Positions 1 to 8,706 of a DNA stretch of 64,000 nucleotides are shown here, one piece after another. Under the pieces are notes generated by a model that was not told where the DNA came from, did not search any database, and saw nothing but the letters and a program-made list of their open reading frames with translations. Source of the stretch: Rhodoplanes tepidamans (GTDB lineage: Bacteria; Pseudomonadota; Alphaproteobacteria; Rhizobiales; Xanthobacteraceae); assembly GCF_030813915.1 (NCBI RefSeq), contig NZ_JAUSUJ010000022.1:1-64000 (forward strand), written 5' to 3'. The position numbers were made by a program, and so were the translations under genes. Every line of letters starts with the position of its first letter. The first letter of the stretch is position 1.

Positions 1-120
1 CCCCCACAATCGCAGCAATAGCAGACCTGAACGAAACGGGAATTGTGTCACCCATGTCCCAGGTCAGATCTGTAACCTATGTTCCCGGTTGCTCAGGGCC
101 GCGCTTCTCGATCCGAACAA

Positions 121-146
121 AGACCGGCCCGCGAACGGGCCGGTCT
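121..146 (-). terminator. Hairpin terminator of the small secreted gene
   Basis: A perfect 11-bp stem (AGACCGGCCCG / CGGGCCGGTCT) closes a CGAA tetraloop 36 bases downstream of the stop of the minus-strand gene at 182-457. On the minus strand it is followed by TTTGTTC, a weak U-tract, and on the plus strand by CGTTTC, so it could act in both directions. Confidence 0.6.
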
Positions 147-181
147 CGTTTCATGCAGAAGAACGTCGGGGCGCGGAACGC

Positions 182-457
182 TCAGCAGCGGCCCCACACG
201 CTGCGGCCGCGCCAGTGGCAGCGCGGGCGGCTGCCCCAGCGCCAGTGGCTGCGGTTGGGGCCGTGGATGTAGCCGCGGCTGCCCCAGCGCCAGTGGCTGC
301 GGCGGGCGCCGTGCCACTGCGCCTGGACCACGGCGTCGTGCACCTCGGCGGCCGACAGAAGACCCGCCGCCCCGCCGACCGGAGCAGCCGACGCCGGCGC
401 CACGCCGGCCAGCCCGATACCCGCGGCGACGGCCGCAGCCAGGATCAATCCACGCAT
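182..457 (-). CDS. Small secreted His/Trp-repeat protein, function unknown
   Basis: This is a 91-residue protein starting [15 protein letters not shown] with a Sec signal peptide ending near ASA-APVG. The mature part has a short helix-like stretch and then two copies of a RSHWRWGSR motif plus a related CHWRGRS, so it is rich in Trp, His, Arg and Gly and ends in Cys. The ATG at 457 was chosen because AGAGGAGAT lies just upstream and because it puts the signal peptide at the N-terminus. A frame reaching 502 adds 15 residues with no ribosome site. Small His/Trp-rich exported proteins are common in Bradyrhizobium-like genomes, but I know of no function. Metal or envelope binding is only a guess. 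Confidence 0.65.
   Translation of the reverse strand: MRGLILAAAVAAGIGLAGVAPASAAPVGGAAGLLSAAEVHDAVVQAQWHGARRSHWRWGSRGYIHGPNRSHWRWGSRPRCHWRGRSVWGRC
227..302. repeat. Two 28-bp direct repeats inside the small secreted gene
   Basis: Positions 227-254 and 275-302 are identical over 28 bases, with a 48-bp period (16 codons). They encode the repeated SHWRWGS module of the protein at 182-457. The period is a multiple of three, which points to an in-frame coding duplication and not a CRISPR. Confidence 0.8.
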
Positions 458-642
458 CTCGATCTCCTCTCTGACCGCACCACCCGAAACGGGCCCGGCC
501 ACACGACGGCCGGCGGCGGTCCATGCCTCGGGGAAAGCTTCGCGTCGAAGTCAGGCCTTCAATCAGGGTTCGCCCTCGTCGGCGGGTCCTCCGTTTGGTG
601 TCGCGGATCACCGGAATCGCGACTTGTCGGTCTTCTTGGCCG

Positions 643-693
643 TGCTTGCAGTGCCGTGCTTTCAGTGCCGTGCTTTCAGTGCCGTGCTCGCAG
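643..693. repeat. 14-bp tandem repeat upstream of parC
   Basis: The unit TGCTTTCAGTGCCG occurs about 3.6 times in a row (643-656, 657-670, 671-684 and a partial copy at 685-693). The middle two copies are exact and the first has one change. It lies in the 430-bp gap (458-887) between the divergent small secreted gene and parC. I see no gene in that gap; it must hold both promoters. Confidence 0.8.
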
Positions 694-887
694 GGGCTGG
701 CGGGCGGCCCGGGCGGGCCGGACGGCGGCAGCGGCCGCCGGTTCGGCACAACAGCCTAGAATCCCAGCAACATTATGGAAACATCGTTCATCCGGGGTTC
801 ATCGGCCGGCCGCCCGTTACCGCGACCGTGACAACGCACGAGCCGCGATATTGTTCGGGCCGGGCGCGCGGGCTATTCGATCGGCCC

Positions 888-3140
888 ATGACCAAGACGC
901 TGATTCCCTCCGATCCGTCGGACGTGCACGATGTCGCCCTGCGCGAGGCGCTGGAGGAGCGCTACCTCGCCTACGCGCTCTCGACCATCATGCACCGCGC
1001 CCTGCCGGACGCCCGCGACGGCCTCAAGCCGGTGCACCGGCGCCTTCTCTACGCGATGCGCGAGCTGCGCCTCGATCCCGGCGCGACGTTCAAGAAATGC
1101 GCCCGCGTGGTCGGCGACGTCATCGGCAAGTACCACCCGCACGGCGACCAGGCCGTCTACGACGCGCTGGTGCGCCTCGCCCAGGATTTCTCGGTCCGCT
1201 ACCCGCTGGTCGACGGCCAGGGCAATTTCGGCAACATCGACGGCGATAACGCCGCCGCGATGCGATACACCGAGTCGCGCCTCACCGAGGTCGCCCGGCT
1301 GATGCTCGACGGGCTCGACGAGAACGCCGTCGACTTCCGCCCGACCTATGACGGCTCCGAGCAGGAGCCGGTGGTGCTGCCCGGCGCCTTCCCGAACCTG
1401 CTCGCCAACGGCGCCCAGGGCATCGCGGTCGGCATGGCGACCGCCATCCCGCCCCACAACGTCGCCGAGCTGTGCGACGCCGCCCTGCACCTGATCGAGC
1501 ACCCGGACGCCAAGCCCAAGGCCCTGCTGAAATACGTGCCGGGCCCGGACTTCCCGACCGGCGGCCTGATCATCGACAGCCGCGCCACCATCGCCGAAGC
1601 CTACGAGACCGGCCGCGGCTCGTTCCGGGTGCGGGCCCGCTGGCACAAGGAGGACGGCGCCCGCGGCACCTGGCAGATCGTCATCACCGAGATCCCGTGG
1701 CTGGTGCAGAAGTCGCGGCTGGTCGAGCGGATCGCCGATCTGCTCAACGAGAAGAAGCTGCCTCTGGTCGGCGACGTGCGCGACGAATCGGCCGAGGACG
1801 TGCGCCTCGTCATCGAGCCGCGGGCCAAGACGGTCGACGCCGAGCTCCTGATGGAGTCGCTGTTCAAGCTGACCGACCTCGAGTCGCGCATCCCGCTCAA
1901 CATGAACGTGCTGGTGCAGGGCCGCATCCCCAGGGTGATCGGCCTCGCCGAGGCGCTTCGCGAGTGGCTCGACCACCGCCGCGACGTGCTGCTGCGGCGC
2001 GCGAACCACCGGCTCGACCAGATCGCCCACCGGCTCGAGGTGCTGGGCGGCTATCTCGTCGCCTATCTGAACCTCGACGAGGTGATCCGGATCATCCGCA
2101 CCGAGGACGAGCCCAAGCCCGTCCTGATGAAGACCTTCGATCTCACCGAGATCCAGGCGGACGCCATCCTCAACATGCGGCTGCGCAACCTGCGCAAGCT
2201 GGAGGAGATGGAGATCCGCTCCGAGGACAAGGCGCTGCGCGCCGAGCAGCGCGACCTGAAGGCCCTGGTCGGGTCCGAGGCCAAGCAGTGGGCCAGGATC
2301 GCCGAGCAGATCCGGGAGGTGCGCGCCACCTTCGGGCCGAAGACCAAGCTCGGCAAGCGCCGCACCGGCTTCGCCGAGGCGCCGACCCACGACGAGGCGG
2401 CGATCGAGGAGGCCATGGTGATCCGCGAGCCGATCACCGTGGTGGTGTCCGAGAAGGGCTGGATCCGGGCGCTCAAGGGCACCGTGACCGACCTCTCCGG
2501 GGTGCAGTTCAAGTCCGACGACAAGCTCAAGTTCGCCTTCCCGGCCGAGACCACGTCGAAGCTGACGGTGCTCGCCACCAACGGCCGCTTCTACACGCTG
2601 GAGGCCGGCAAGCTGCCGGGCGGCCGCGGCCACGGCGAGCCGGTGCGCCTCTACATCGACATGGAGCAGGAGGCCGATCTCGTCGCCGTCTTCCCCTTCG
2701 TCGGCGGCCGCAAGTTCCTGGTGGCGAGCCGCGGCGGCCACGGCTTCGTGGTCGGCGAGGACGAGTGCCTCGCCAACACGCGGCGCGGCAAGCAGGTGCT
2801 CAATGTCGAGATGCCGGACGAGGCGCGGGTGGTGGCGACCGTCACGGGCGACCAGGTCGCGGTGATCGGCGAGAACCGCAAGCTCCTGGTCTTCCCGCTC
2901 GACCAGGTGCCGGAGATGAACCGCGGCCGCGGCGTGCGGCTGCAGAAGTACAAGGACGGCGGCCTTTCCGACGTGAAGACCTTCGTGGGCGCCGAGGGCC
3001 TCACCTGGACGGATTCGGCGGGCCGCACCTTCACGCTGAGCCTGAAGGAGCTCGCCGACTGGCGCGGCAACCGCGCCGACGCCGGCCGCCTGCCGCCCAA
3101 GGGCTTCCCGCGCAGCGGCAAGTTCGAGAACGGGATCTGA
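888..3140 (+). CDS. parC: DNA topoisomerase IV subunit A
   Basis: This is the 750-residue breakage-reunion subunit of topoisomerase IV, which with ParE decatenates sister chromosomes. The N-terminus shows the GyrA/ParC core ([20 protein letters not shown], then [17 protein letters not shown]). The active-site Tyr region reads [10 protein letters not shown], and [12 protein letters not shown] is the quinolone-resistance region. The C-terminal third forms a degenerate beta-pinwheel ([32 protein letters not shown]) and lacks the GyrA-box typical of GyrA. Length matches alphaproteobacterial ParC. The ATG at 888 was chosen because homology begins right after it ([20 protein letters not shown]). 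The frame stays open upstream through a tandem repeat that looks non-coding. It stands alone, transcribed away from the small secreted gene. Confidence 0.93.
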   Translation: MTKTLIPSDPSDVHDVALREALEERYLAYALSTIMHRALPDARDGLKPVHRRLLYAMRELRLDPGATFKKCARVVGDVIGKYHPHGDQAVYDALVRLAQDFSVRYPLVDGQGNFGNIDGDNAAAMRYTESRLTEVARLMLDGLDENAVDFRPTYDGSEQEPVVLPGAFPNLLANGAQGIAVGMATAIPPHNVAELCDAALHLIEHPDAKPKALLKYVPGPDFPTGGLIIDSRATIAEAYETGRGSFRVRARWHKEDGARGTWQIVITEIPWLVQKSRLVERIADLLNEKKLPLVGDVRDESAEDVRLVIEPRAKTVDAELLMESLFKLTDLESRIPLNMNVLVQGRIPRVIGLAEALREWLDHRRDVLLRRANHRLDQIAHRLEVLGGYLVAYLNLDEVIRIIRTEDEPKPVLMKTFDLTEIQADAILNMRLRNLRKLEEMEIRSEDKALRAEQRDLKALVGSEAKQWARIAEQIREVRATFGPKTKLGKRRTGFAEAPTHDEAAIEEAMVIREPITVVVSEKGWIRALKGTVTDLSGVQFKSDDKLKFAFPAETTSKLTVLATNGRFYTLEAGKLPGGRGHGEPVRLYIDMEQEADLVAVFPFVGGRKFLVASRGGHGFVVGEDECLANTRRGKQVLNVEMPDEARVVATVTGDQVAVIGENRKLLVFPLDQVPEMNRGRGVRLQKYKDGGLSDVKTFVGAEGLTWTDSAGRTFTLSLKELADWRGNRADAGRLPPKGFPRSGKFENGI

Positions 3141-3283
3141 GTCTGGTCTCGGATGATCGGCTCGCCTGAGCGGCGCGGCAGGCACCGCTTCCCTTTTGCC
3201 TTGCGGGAGGAGTCGCCGCGGGGCCGATCGGCCGGGACGGCGTCGCACAGGACGACATCGAACGGGACGACAATCGAACGCAG

Positions 3284-3317
3284 GAGGCCCGCCACGGGGT
3301 TCGCCGTGACGGGCCTC
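3284..3317 (+). terminator. Hairpin after parC
   Basis: GAGGCCCGCCACGG and CCGTGACGGGCCTC pair over 14 positions with one mismatch around a GGTTCG loop, 143 bases after the parC stop. There is no U-tract on either strand, so the terminator call is tentative. Confidence 0.4.
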
Positions 3318-3379
3318 GATCTCGGCCGCGGCCGGGTGGGATCATCGCCCGGCCGTCGGCAATTCAATCAGGCAGAGCG

Positions 3380-3487
3380 CTACGCCCGGGCGATGCGCCA
3401 TGCATTCCGCAGGGCGTCGACGCGCGCGAGCGGGTAGCGGCGGTAGATGCCGTAGTGCATGACAAAACGTCGAACGAATGCGTTCAT
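3380..3487 (-). CDS. 35-residue basic protein, function unknown
   Basis: This short frame encodes MNAFVRRFVMHYGIYRRYPL followed by ARVDALRNAWRIARA. An AGAGGG ribosome site sits 6-7 bases before the ATG. The product is strongly basic and could form an amphipathic helix (Arg/Trp/Tyr rich, Ala-Leu face). Its start is preceded by a locally AT-richer stretch (3500-3720) that may hold a promoter. It resembles very small basic proteins seen in rhizobial genomes, but I cannot name a family. The call rests on the ribosome site, the composition break upstream and the protein-like sequence. Confidence 0.5.
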   Translation of the reverse strand: MNAFVRRFVMHYGIYRRYPLARVDALRNAWRIARA

Positions 3488-3714
3488 GGTGACCCTCTGA
3501 CGTTTCTATCCCACCGACAACACTCGAGAGGCCGGGTTTGTTCCTTCGGCTCTCCGCTTTTTCGACCAGGATATGGCCAAACGGCGCCTCATTTCCAGAG
3601 GTATCACAGTCTTGTAAAATATTCTTGACGCTGCATTGCAGCGTTCCTGCCGCAGCCGCGAAAACAACTCGGCGGTATTTGCGGAAAGCGCAAAACGTCT
3701 GGGGCAAAGGCTGG

Positions 3715-4464
3715 CTAGACGTTCGCAGTGCAGCACGCCGGCGCGCCGGCCCGCATCACGGCTGCCAGGAACGCCGCGCGGGCGTCCGGCAGGGGCACGC
3801 CGCGCGGCTCGAAGACATGGCGGGCGAGAAAGAAGCCGGTCATCCGGAAGGCGTCGGCGAGCTCGTCGCCGGAGGCCTCGTCGTGGTCCTCGGCGAGAAA
3901 GCCCGGCAGCGGCAGCAGCCGGTCGTGCCAGGGCGCGCCGACGCTCCGCGACACCGCCCGGCCGGACTTCGGCGAGACGTAGACGAGGTCGACATCCGCC
4001 CCACTGACGGCGCAGCGGTCGAGATCGAGGCCGAAGCCGAGCTCGGCGAGAAGCTGCAGCTCGAAGCGCACCACCAGCGCACCCGCCAGCGCCGGCTCGG
4101 CGATGCGGTCGAGGATCAGCTCCAGGGCGTCGTGGACGATCGGGTGCGGGTCGCGCTCCGGCAGCAGGCGGGTCAGCGCGGCGAGATGGACGACGCCGTA
4201 GAGGGCGTGCGGCCGGGCGAGCAGCGCGCCGGCGCGCAGCCGCACCCCTTCCACCGCGTAGTTGCCGAGATGCTCGTCGAGCCGCGCCCGCCAGGTCGCG
4301 GCGACCCGGTTGCCGGGCTGCAGCACCGCCTGCAGGCGCGGCCCCGCCCCGCCCCGCACCAGCCCGAGATGGCGGCCGCGCTCGCGCGTCATCAGCTCGA
4401 CGATGGCGCTCGTCTCGCCGTGCCGCCGCACCCCGAGCACGATGCCTTCCTCGGACCACTGCAT
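3715..4464 (-). CDS. recO: DNA repair protein RecO
   Basis: This 249-residue recombination mediator helps RecR load RecA onto SSB-coated single-stranded DNA in the RecFOR pathway. The N-terminal OB-fold begins [20 protein letters not shown], with the family pattern in which the start of the gene contacts DNA through basic residues ([13 protein letters not shown]). The central helical part contains [21 protein letters not shown], a region conserved across RecO. The four-Cys zinc motif of some RecO proteins is not present. It is the last gene of the minus-strand run rnc-era-recO, a common alphaproteobacterial order, with a 151-bp gap from era. Confidence 0.9.
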   Translation of the reverse strand: MQWSEEGIVLGVRRHGETSAIVELMTRERGRHLGLVRGGAGPRLQAVLQPGNRVAATWRARLDEHLGNYAVEGVRLRAGALLARPHALYGVVHLAALTRLLPERDPHPIVHDALELILDRIAEPALAGALVVRFELQLLAELGFGLDLDRCAVSGADVDLVYVSPKSGRAVSRSVGAPWHDRLLPLPGFLAEDHDEASGDELADAFRMTGFFLARHVFEPRGVPLPDARAAFLAAVMRAGAPACCTANV

Positions 4465-4539
4465 GGGGAAGGTTTAGACCGGGATTCGACGGGGCGGAAG
4501 CGGCTCGGTGGACCGCGTCTTCGCAGCCTGCATCCAGCG

Positions 4540-4580
4540 CAGCGGAATGCGGGATCCGCCCCCCGCCCCGCATTCCGCTG
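4540..4580. repeat. Inverted repeat between era and recO
   Basis: A 14-base arm, CAGCGGAATGCGGG, is matched exactly by CCCGCATTCCGCTG with a 13-base GC-rich loop. It lies in the short gap between era and recO and could be a processing or attenuation hairpin, or a small intergenic repeat unit. Confidence 0.6.
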
Positions 4581-4615
4581 GCGCTTCATGCGGGCAACAG
4601 CGGCTGCGCCGCCGC

Positions 4616-5554
4616 CTACCCCTTCGGAAACTCCAGACCCATCTCGCGATAGCGCTCGGGGTCGTCCGACCAGTTCTCGCGCACCTTCACGAACAGGAAC
4701 AGGTGGACCTTCTGGTCGATCAGCTTGGCGAGCTCCGCCCGCGCGTCGGAGCCGATCGACTTGATGGTGTGGCCGCCCTTGCCGAGCACGATCTTCCGCT
4801 GGCTCTCGCGCTCGACGAAGATGGTCTGCTCGATGCGCACCGAGCCGTCGGGCTGCTCGATCCACTGGTCGGTCTCGACCGTCGAGCGATAGGGCAGCTC
4901 CTGGTGCAGCTTGAGGAACAGCTTTTCGCGCGTGATCTCGGCCGCGAGGCTGCGCATCGGCGCGTCCGACATCTGGTCCTCGGGATAGAGCCACGGCCCC
5001 TCCGGCACCTGCGCGGCGAGCCTCTGGGCGAGATCCGGCACACCGTTGCCGCTCATCGCCGAGATCATGAACGTGTCCGTGAAGGGCACGCGCTCGTTGG
5101 CGGCCTGCGCCAGCGCCAGCAGGGCGGGCTTGGCGACCAGATCGACCTTGTTGAGCACCAGCGTCTTCGGCTGGCGCACCTCCTTCAGCTTCTCGACGAT
5201 CGCCGACGTCTCCTCGTCGAGGCCGCGCTTGGCGTCGACCACCAGCACGGCGAGGTCGGCATCGTGGGCGCCCGACCAGGCGGTGGTGACCATCGCCCGC
5301 TCCAGCCGGCGGCGCGGCAGGAAGATGCCGGGCGTGTCGACGAAGATCAGCTGCGCGGCGTCGACGATGGTGATGCCGCGCACCAGCGTGCGGGTGGTCT
5401 GCACCTTGGGGCTGACGATCGTCACCTTGCTGCCGACCAGCGCGTTGACGAGCGTCGACTTCCCGACGTTCGGCGCGCCGATCACGGCGACGAAGCCGCA
5501 CCGGGTGCCCTTCGGCGGCGCGGCGGGCGTGGACGGGATCTCGGTGTCGCTCAT
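4616..5554 (-). CDS. era: GTPase Era, 16S rRNA maturation factor
   Basis: This 312-residue GTPase binds the 3' end of 16S rRNA and couples 30S subunit maturation to cell growth. The G1 motif is GAPNVGKST, G3 is DTPG and G4 is NKVD. The C-terminal KH domain is seen in IVLGKGGHTIKSIGSDAR. The ATG at 5554 (MSDTEIPSTPAA) is preferred over a TTG four codons upstream; neither has a strong ribosome site. It follows rnc by 64 bp on the same strand, so the two RNA-processing genes are probably cotranscribed. Confidence 0.94.
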   Translation of the reverse strand: MSDTEIPSTPAAPPKGTRCGFVAVIGAPNVGKSTLVNALVGSKVTIVSPKVQTTRTLVRGITIVDAAQLIFVDTPGIFLPRRRLERAMVTTAWSGAHDADLAVLVVDAKRGLDEETSAIVEKLKEVRQPKTLVLNKVDLVAKPALLALAQAANERVPFTDTFMISAMSGNGVPDLAQRLAAQVPEGPWLYPEDQMSDAPMRSLAAEITREKLFLKLHQELPYRSTVETDQWIEQPDGSVRIEQTIFVERESQRKIVLGKGGHTIKSIGSDARAELAKLIDQKVHLFLFVKVRENWSDDPERYREMGLEFPKG

Positions 5555-5618
5555 CGGGGCTCGCAATCGGGACAGTCGGAACGAAACAGTCGGGACGAAC
5601 CGGCCGGAACCGGCCGGA

Positions 5619-6332
5619 TCAGGCCTCGGCGGGGGCGCTCTGCACCCCCTCGCGGACCAGGAAGGCGGAGGCGGCGGCCTGCTCGGCGGCGCGCTTGGAG
5701 CGGCCGACGCCCTCGGCGGAGGGCAGGTCGGGCAGCTCGACGACGACCCGGAACTCGGGATCGTGATGCGGGCCGGTGCGCTCGACCTCGCGGTAGTTCG
5801 GGGTCGGCAGCCCCCGCCCCTGCGCCCATTCCTGCAGGATGGTCTTGGAGTCGCGCAGCGGCCGCTTGGGCTTGCGCATGCGCTCGCCCCACAGCGCCTC
5901 GATCATGGCGACGGCGGCCGGGTAGCCGCCGTCGACGAACACGGCGCCGATCACGGCCTCGCACACGTCGGCCAGGATCGCGGTGCGGCGGCGCCCGCCG
6001 GCATTCGCCTCGGAGACGCCGAGCTTGATGGCCGGGCCGAGATCGAGGGCGCGAGCGACGTCGGCACAGGTCTCGCGCCGGACGAGGTCGGCGAGCCGGC
6101 GCGACAGCTCGCCCTCCTCGGCCTTCGGGAAGGCGCGGTAGAGCATGTCGGAGACGACGAGGCCGAGGACGTGGTCGCCGAGGAACTCGAGGCGCTGGTA
6201 GCTGCCGGTGCGGCTCTTGCCCGACATCGCCGAGATGTGGGTCAGCGCCGTCTCCAGCAGCGTCTTGTCGGAGAACGTATAGGCGATGCGCTCTTCGAGC
6301 TCGCGCCGGCCGGTCTTGGTCCGCGCGCTCAT
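5619..6332 (-). CDS. rnc: Ribonuclease III
   Basis: This 237-residue double-strand-specific endoribonuclease processes rRNA precursors and structured RNAs. The signature is RLEFLGDHVLGLVVSDMLY (His where many enzymes have Ser), with the second acidic cluster in AILADVCEAVIGAVFVDGGY. The C-terminal dsRNA-binding domain spans about residues 160-230 (DSKTILQEWAQGRGLPTPNY, then GRSKRAAEQAAASAFL). The ATG at 6332 overlaps the lepB stop (ATGA arrangement, positions 6329-6332), which implies translational coupling with the signal peptidase gene. Confidence 0.95.
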   Translation of the reverse strand: MSARTKTGRRELEERIAYTFSDKTLLETALTHISAMSGKSRTGSYQRLEFLGDHVLGLVVSDMLYRAFPKAEEGELSRRLADLVRRETCADVARALDLGPAIKLGVSEANAGGRRRTAILADVCEAVIGAVFVDGGYPAAVAMIEALWGERMRKPKRPLRDSKTILQEWAQGRGLPTPNYREVERTGPHHDPEFRVVVELPDLPSAEGVGRSKRAAEQAAASAFLVREGVQSAPAEA

Positions 6333-7096
6333 CTGACCAGTGTCAGCAGCCGGCCCCATCGCACCGTCCAAGGCCAGCTCCAGACGTGCCAGGCCGGCAC
6401 GCCATCGCCCACCGAGAAGAAGATCACCTGGGCCCGGCCGATGATGTTGTCGAGCGGCACGTAGCCGACCTGGCTCAGCACCCGGCTGTCGGTCGAGTTG
6501 TCGCGGTTGTCGCCCATCATGAAGAAGTGGCCGGGCGGCACCTCGTAGACCGGGGTGTTGTCGAGGAAGCCGTTGTCCTGCAGGTCGAGGGTCTCGTAGG
6601 AGACGCCGTTCGGCAGGGTCTCCTTCCAGCGCCGCACCCGCACGGTGCGGCCGCCCTCCTCGTCGACATAGTCGGCGACGCGCTCGCGCTTCACCGGCTG
6701 GCCGTTGATGTGCAGGAGGCCGCCGACCATCTGGATGCGGTCGCCGGGCAGGCCGATCACCCGCTTGATGTAGTCGGTCGAGTCGTCCTTGGGCAGGCGG
6801 AACACCACCACGTCGCCGCGCGCCGGCTCCGACCCCATGATGCGGCCGTCGAACAGCGGCAGCGACAGCGGGAAGGAGTAGCGGCTGTAGCCGTAGGAGT
6901 ATTTCGAGACGAACAGGTAGTCGCCGATCAGCAGCGTCGCCATCATCGAGCCGGACGGGATGTTGAACGGCTGGAACAGGAACGTGCGGATGACGAGCGC
7001 GATGATGAGGGCGTGAAAGATGACGCGGGCGGTCTCGAGAAGCCCACCTTCCTTCTTCTTTTCCTGCGGCTTCTCTTGGCTGTCGTACACGCTCAT
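6329..7096 (-). CDS. lepB: Signal peptidase I
   Basis: This 255-residue membrane-anchored serine protease removes Sec signal peptides. A single N-terminal transmembrane helix (about residues 23-43) leads into NIPSGSMMATLL, with nucleophile Ser50. The general base is Lys111 in DYIKRVIGLPGDRI, and GDNRDNSTDSR is the family's conserved box. The ATG at 7096 has GAGAGG upstream; the frame stays open for 81 more codons, but that stretch is low-complexity and does not look like protein. It overlaps rnc by 4 bases, the order typical of alphaproteobacteria. Confidence 0.95.
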   Translation of the reverse strand: MSVYDSQEKPQEKKKEGGLLETARVIFHALIIALVIRTFLFQPFNIPSGSMMATLLIGDYLFVSKYSYGYSRYSFPLSLPLFDGRIMGSEPARGDVVVFRLPKDDSTDYIKRVIGLPGDRIQMVGGLLHINGQPVKRERVADYVDEEGGRTVRVRRWKETLPNGVSYETLDLQDNGFLDNTPVYEVPPGHFFMMGDNRDNSTDSRVLSQVGYVPLDNIIGRAQVIFFSVGDGVPAWHVWSWPWTVRWGRLLTLVR

Positions 7097-7340
7097 AGGC
7101 CTCTCGTTGTTCGCCTGCACTCGTCCTTTGCCGCGACGGCAGGCCACGAGGGCCGGACCAGGACAGTCGACGTTCGGCGATGAACCCGTCGGCGATAGGC
7201 CGGTCGGCGAAGACCCGGTCGGCGTTCGACCGGCCGGCGGGCACCCCGGCGGCCAGGTCCCGGTCCCGGGGCGACCCGGGCGACGATGAAATCGGCGCGG
7301 TTGCGTCCTGGTTCTAGCGGCTCGGCGCCCGGCGTGCAAT

Positions 7341-7763
7341 TCACGCGCCGCGCTCTCCCCCGCCGGATCGCGGTACCGCCGAGATCACCACGAAGGCCTG
7401 GGCGAGCGGGTACTCGTCGGTCAGCGCGAGGTCGATCTGGACGTCACAGCCGGCCGGCGTGATGGCGGCGAGCCGTTCGGCGGCCCCGCCGGTGAGCCGC
7501 AGGGTCGGCTTGCCGGACGGCAGGTTGACCACGCCGAGATCGCGGAAGAACACGCCCCGGCGGAACCCGGTGCCGAGCGCCTTGGCGCAGGCCTCCTTGG
7601 CGGCGAACCGCTTGGCGTAGGTCTCGGCGCGGTTCTTGCGCCGCTCGGCCAGCGCCCGCTCGACCGGGGTGAAGCAGCGCTCGACGAAGCGGTCGCCGTG
7701 CCGTTCGAGCGTCCTCTCGATGCGGCGGATGTCGCACAGGTCGGTGCCGATGCCGATGATCAC
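7341..7763 (-). CDS. acpS: Holo-[acyl-carrier-protein] synthase
   Basis: This 140-residue enzyme transfers the 4'-phosphopantetheine arm from CoA to acyl carrier protein. The Mg-binding N-terminus is [20 protein letters not shown], and the second motif reads [15 protein letters not shown]. The start is GTG (7763) with GGAGG 10-11 bases upstream. It sits 36 bp after pdxJ in the same direction. The 244 bp to lepB hold only GC-rich GTCGGCGA-type short repeats and no gene that I see. Confidence 0.93.
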   Translation of the reverse strand: MIIGIGTDLCDIRRIERTLERHGDRFVERCFTPVERALAERRKNRAETYAKRFAAKEACAKALGTGFRRGVFFRDLGVVNLPSGKPTLRLTGGAAERLAAITPAGCDVQIDLALTDEYPLAQAFVVISAVPRSGGGERGA

Positions 7764-7799
7764 GCGCTCGTGCCTCCGTGCCGGCTCACGCCGTCATCC

Positions 7800-8561
7800 T
7801 CACCGTCCGGCCGCCGCACGGCCGCGTTGCATGGCGGCCCGCATGCGGCGGATCGCTCCGGCGAGGCCGTCGAACACCGCCTCGGCGACCAGCCAGTGGC
7901 CGATGTTGAGCTCGACCACCTCGGGCAGCGCCGCGATCGCCTCGGCCGTCATCGGGTCGAGCCCGTGGCCGGCATGAACCTCGAGCCCGCGCGCCTTCGC
8001 TTCGCGGGCGGCACGGACGATGCGCTCGAACTCGGCCCTAGCGAGGATGCGGTCGCCGGCCGCCACGGCCTCGCACCAGGTGCCGGTGTGCAGCTCGACC
8101 ACCGGGGCGCCGACCGCCACGGCGGCGTCGAACTGGACCGGATCGGGCGCGACGAACAGCGACACCCGGATCCCGCCGGCCGCGAGCGCCTTCACCCGTG
8201 GCCCCAGCTCGTCGACCTGGCCGGCGGCGTCGAGGCCGCCCTCGGTGGTGCGCTCCTCGCGGCGCTCCGGCACCAGGCAGGCGGCGTGCGGCTTCAGCTT
8301 CAGGGCGATCTCCACCATCTCGGGCGTCGCCGCCATCTCCATGTTGAGCGGCACCGTCAGGTGGCTCTTCAGCCGCGCCATGTCGTCGTCGCGGATGTGG
8401 CGGCGGTCCTCGCGCAGATGCGCCGTGATGCCGTCCGCCCCGGCCGCGACGGCGATCTCGGCGCCGCGCAGCGGATCGGGATGGCGTCCGCCGCGGGCGT
8501 TCCGCAGGGTCGCGACATGGTCGATGTTGACGCCGAGGCGAAGGGGAGGAAGGGACGTCAC
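7800..8561 (-). CDS. pdxJ: Pyridoxine 5'-phosphate synthase
   Basis: This 253-residue TIM-barrel enzyme condenses 3-amino-2-oxopropyl phosphate with deoxyxylulose 5-phosphate in vitamin B6 synthesis. Conserved stretches are [55 protein letters not shown] and VHAGHGLDP. The start is GTG at 8561, chosen because GGAG lies about 9 bases upstream and the family begins at this point ([14 protein letters not shown]). The frame runs 37 codons further upstream without support. The length matches the family (about 240-250). Confidence 0.94.
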   Translation of the reverse strand: MTSLPPLRLGVNIDHVATLRNARGGRHPDPLRGAEIAVAAGADGITAHLREDRRHIRDDDMARLKSHLTVPLNMEMAATPEMVEIALKLKPHAACLVPERREERTTEGGLDAAGQVDELGPRVKALAAGGIRVSLFVAPDPVQFDAAVAVGAPVVELHTGTWCEAVAAGDRILARAEFERIVRAAREAKARGLEVHAGHGLDPMTAEAIAALPEVVELNIGHWLVAEAVFDGLAGAIRRMRAAMQRGRAAAGR

Positions 8562-8660
8562 GCGTCTGAACTCCGGACTCCGGCCGACACCGGCCGGGCC
8601 GCCGGTGTGCCGCAGATCTTTCGCGGACTCAAGGTGTACCCGGCACGGCGCCCGCGCGCC

Positions 8661-8682
8661 TTCTCCCCGCACGCGGGGAGAG
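8661..8682. repeat. Short palindromic intergenic element
   Basis: CTCCCCG-CACG-CGGGGAG forms a perfect hairpin with TT before and AGG after it, in the 145-bp gap between rsh and pdxJ. The same CTCTCCCCG/CGGGGAGAG core recurs at 48491-48513, so this is a dispersed small palindrome family. Confidence 0.6.
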
Positions 8683-8706
8683 GTAAGAGGCGCGCCGGGC
8701 GCCGCC

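Noticed and set aside
227-302. Two 28-bp repeats with regular spacing, reminiscent of a minimal CRISPR
   Set aside because: Only two copies with a 20-bp spacing; they are in frame in a gene with signal peptide and ribosome site, and no cas genes are present.
873-3248. Long open frame antisense to parC (about 790 codons)
   Set aside because: It mirrors the third-position GC bias of parC; its translation is Leu/Arg/His/Gly-rich with no family pattern, while the plus strand encodes an unmistakable topoisomerase.
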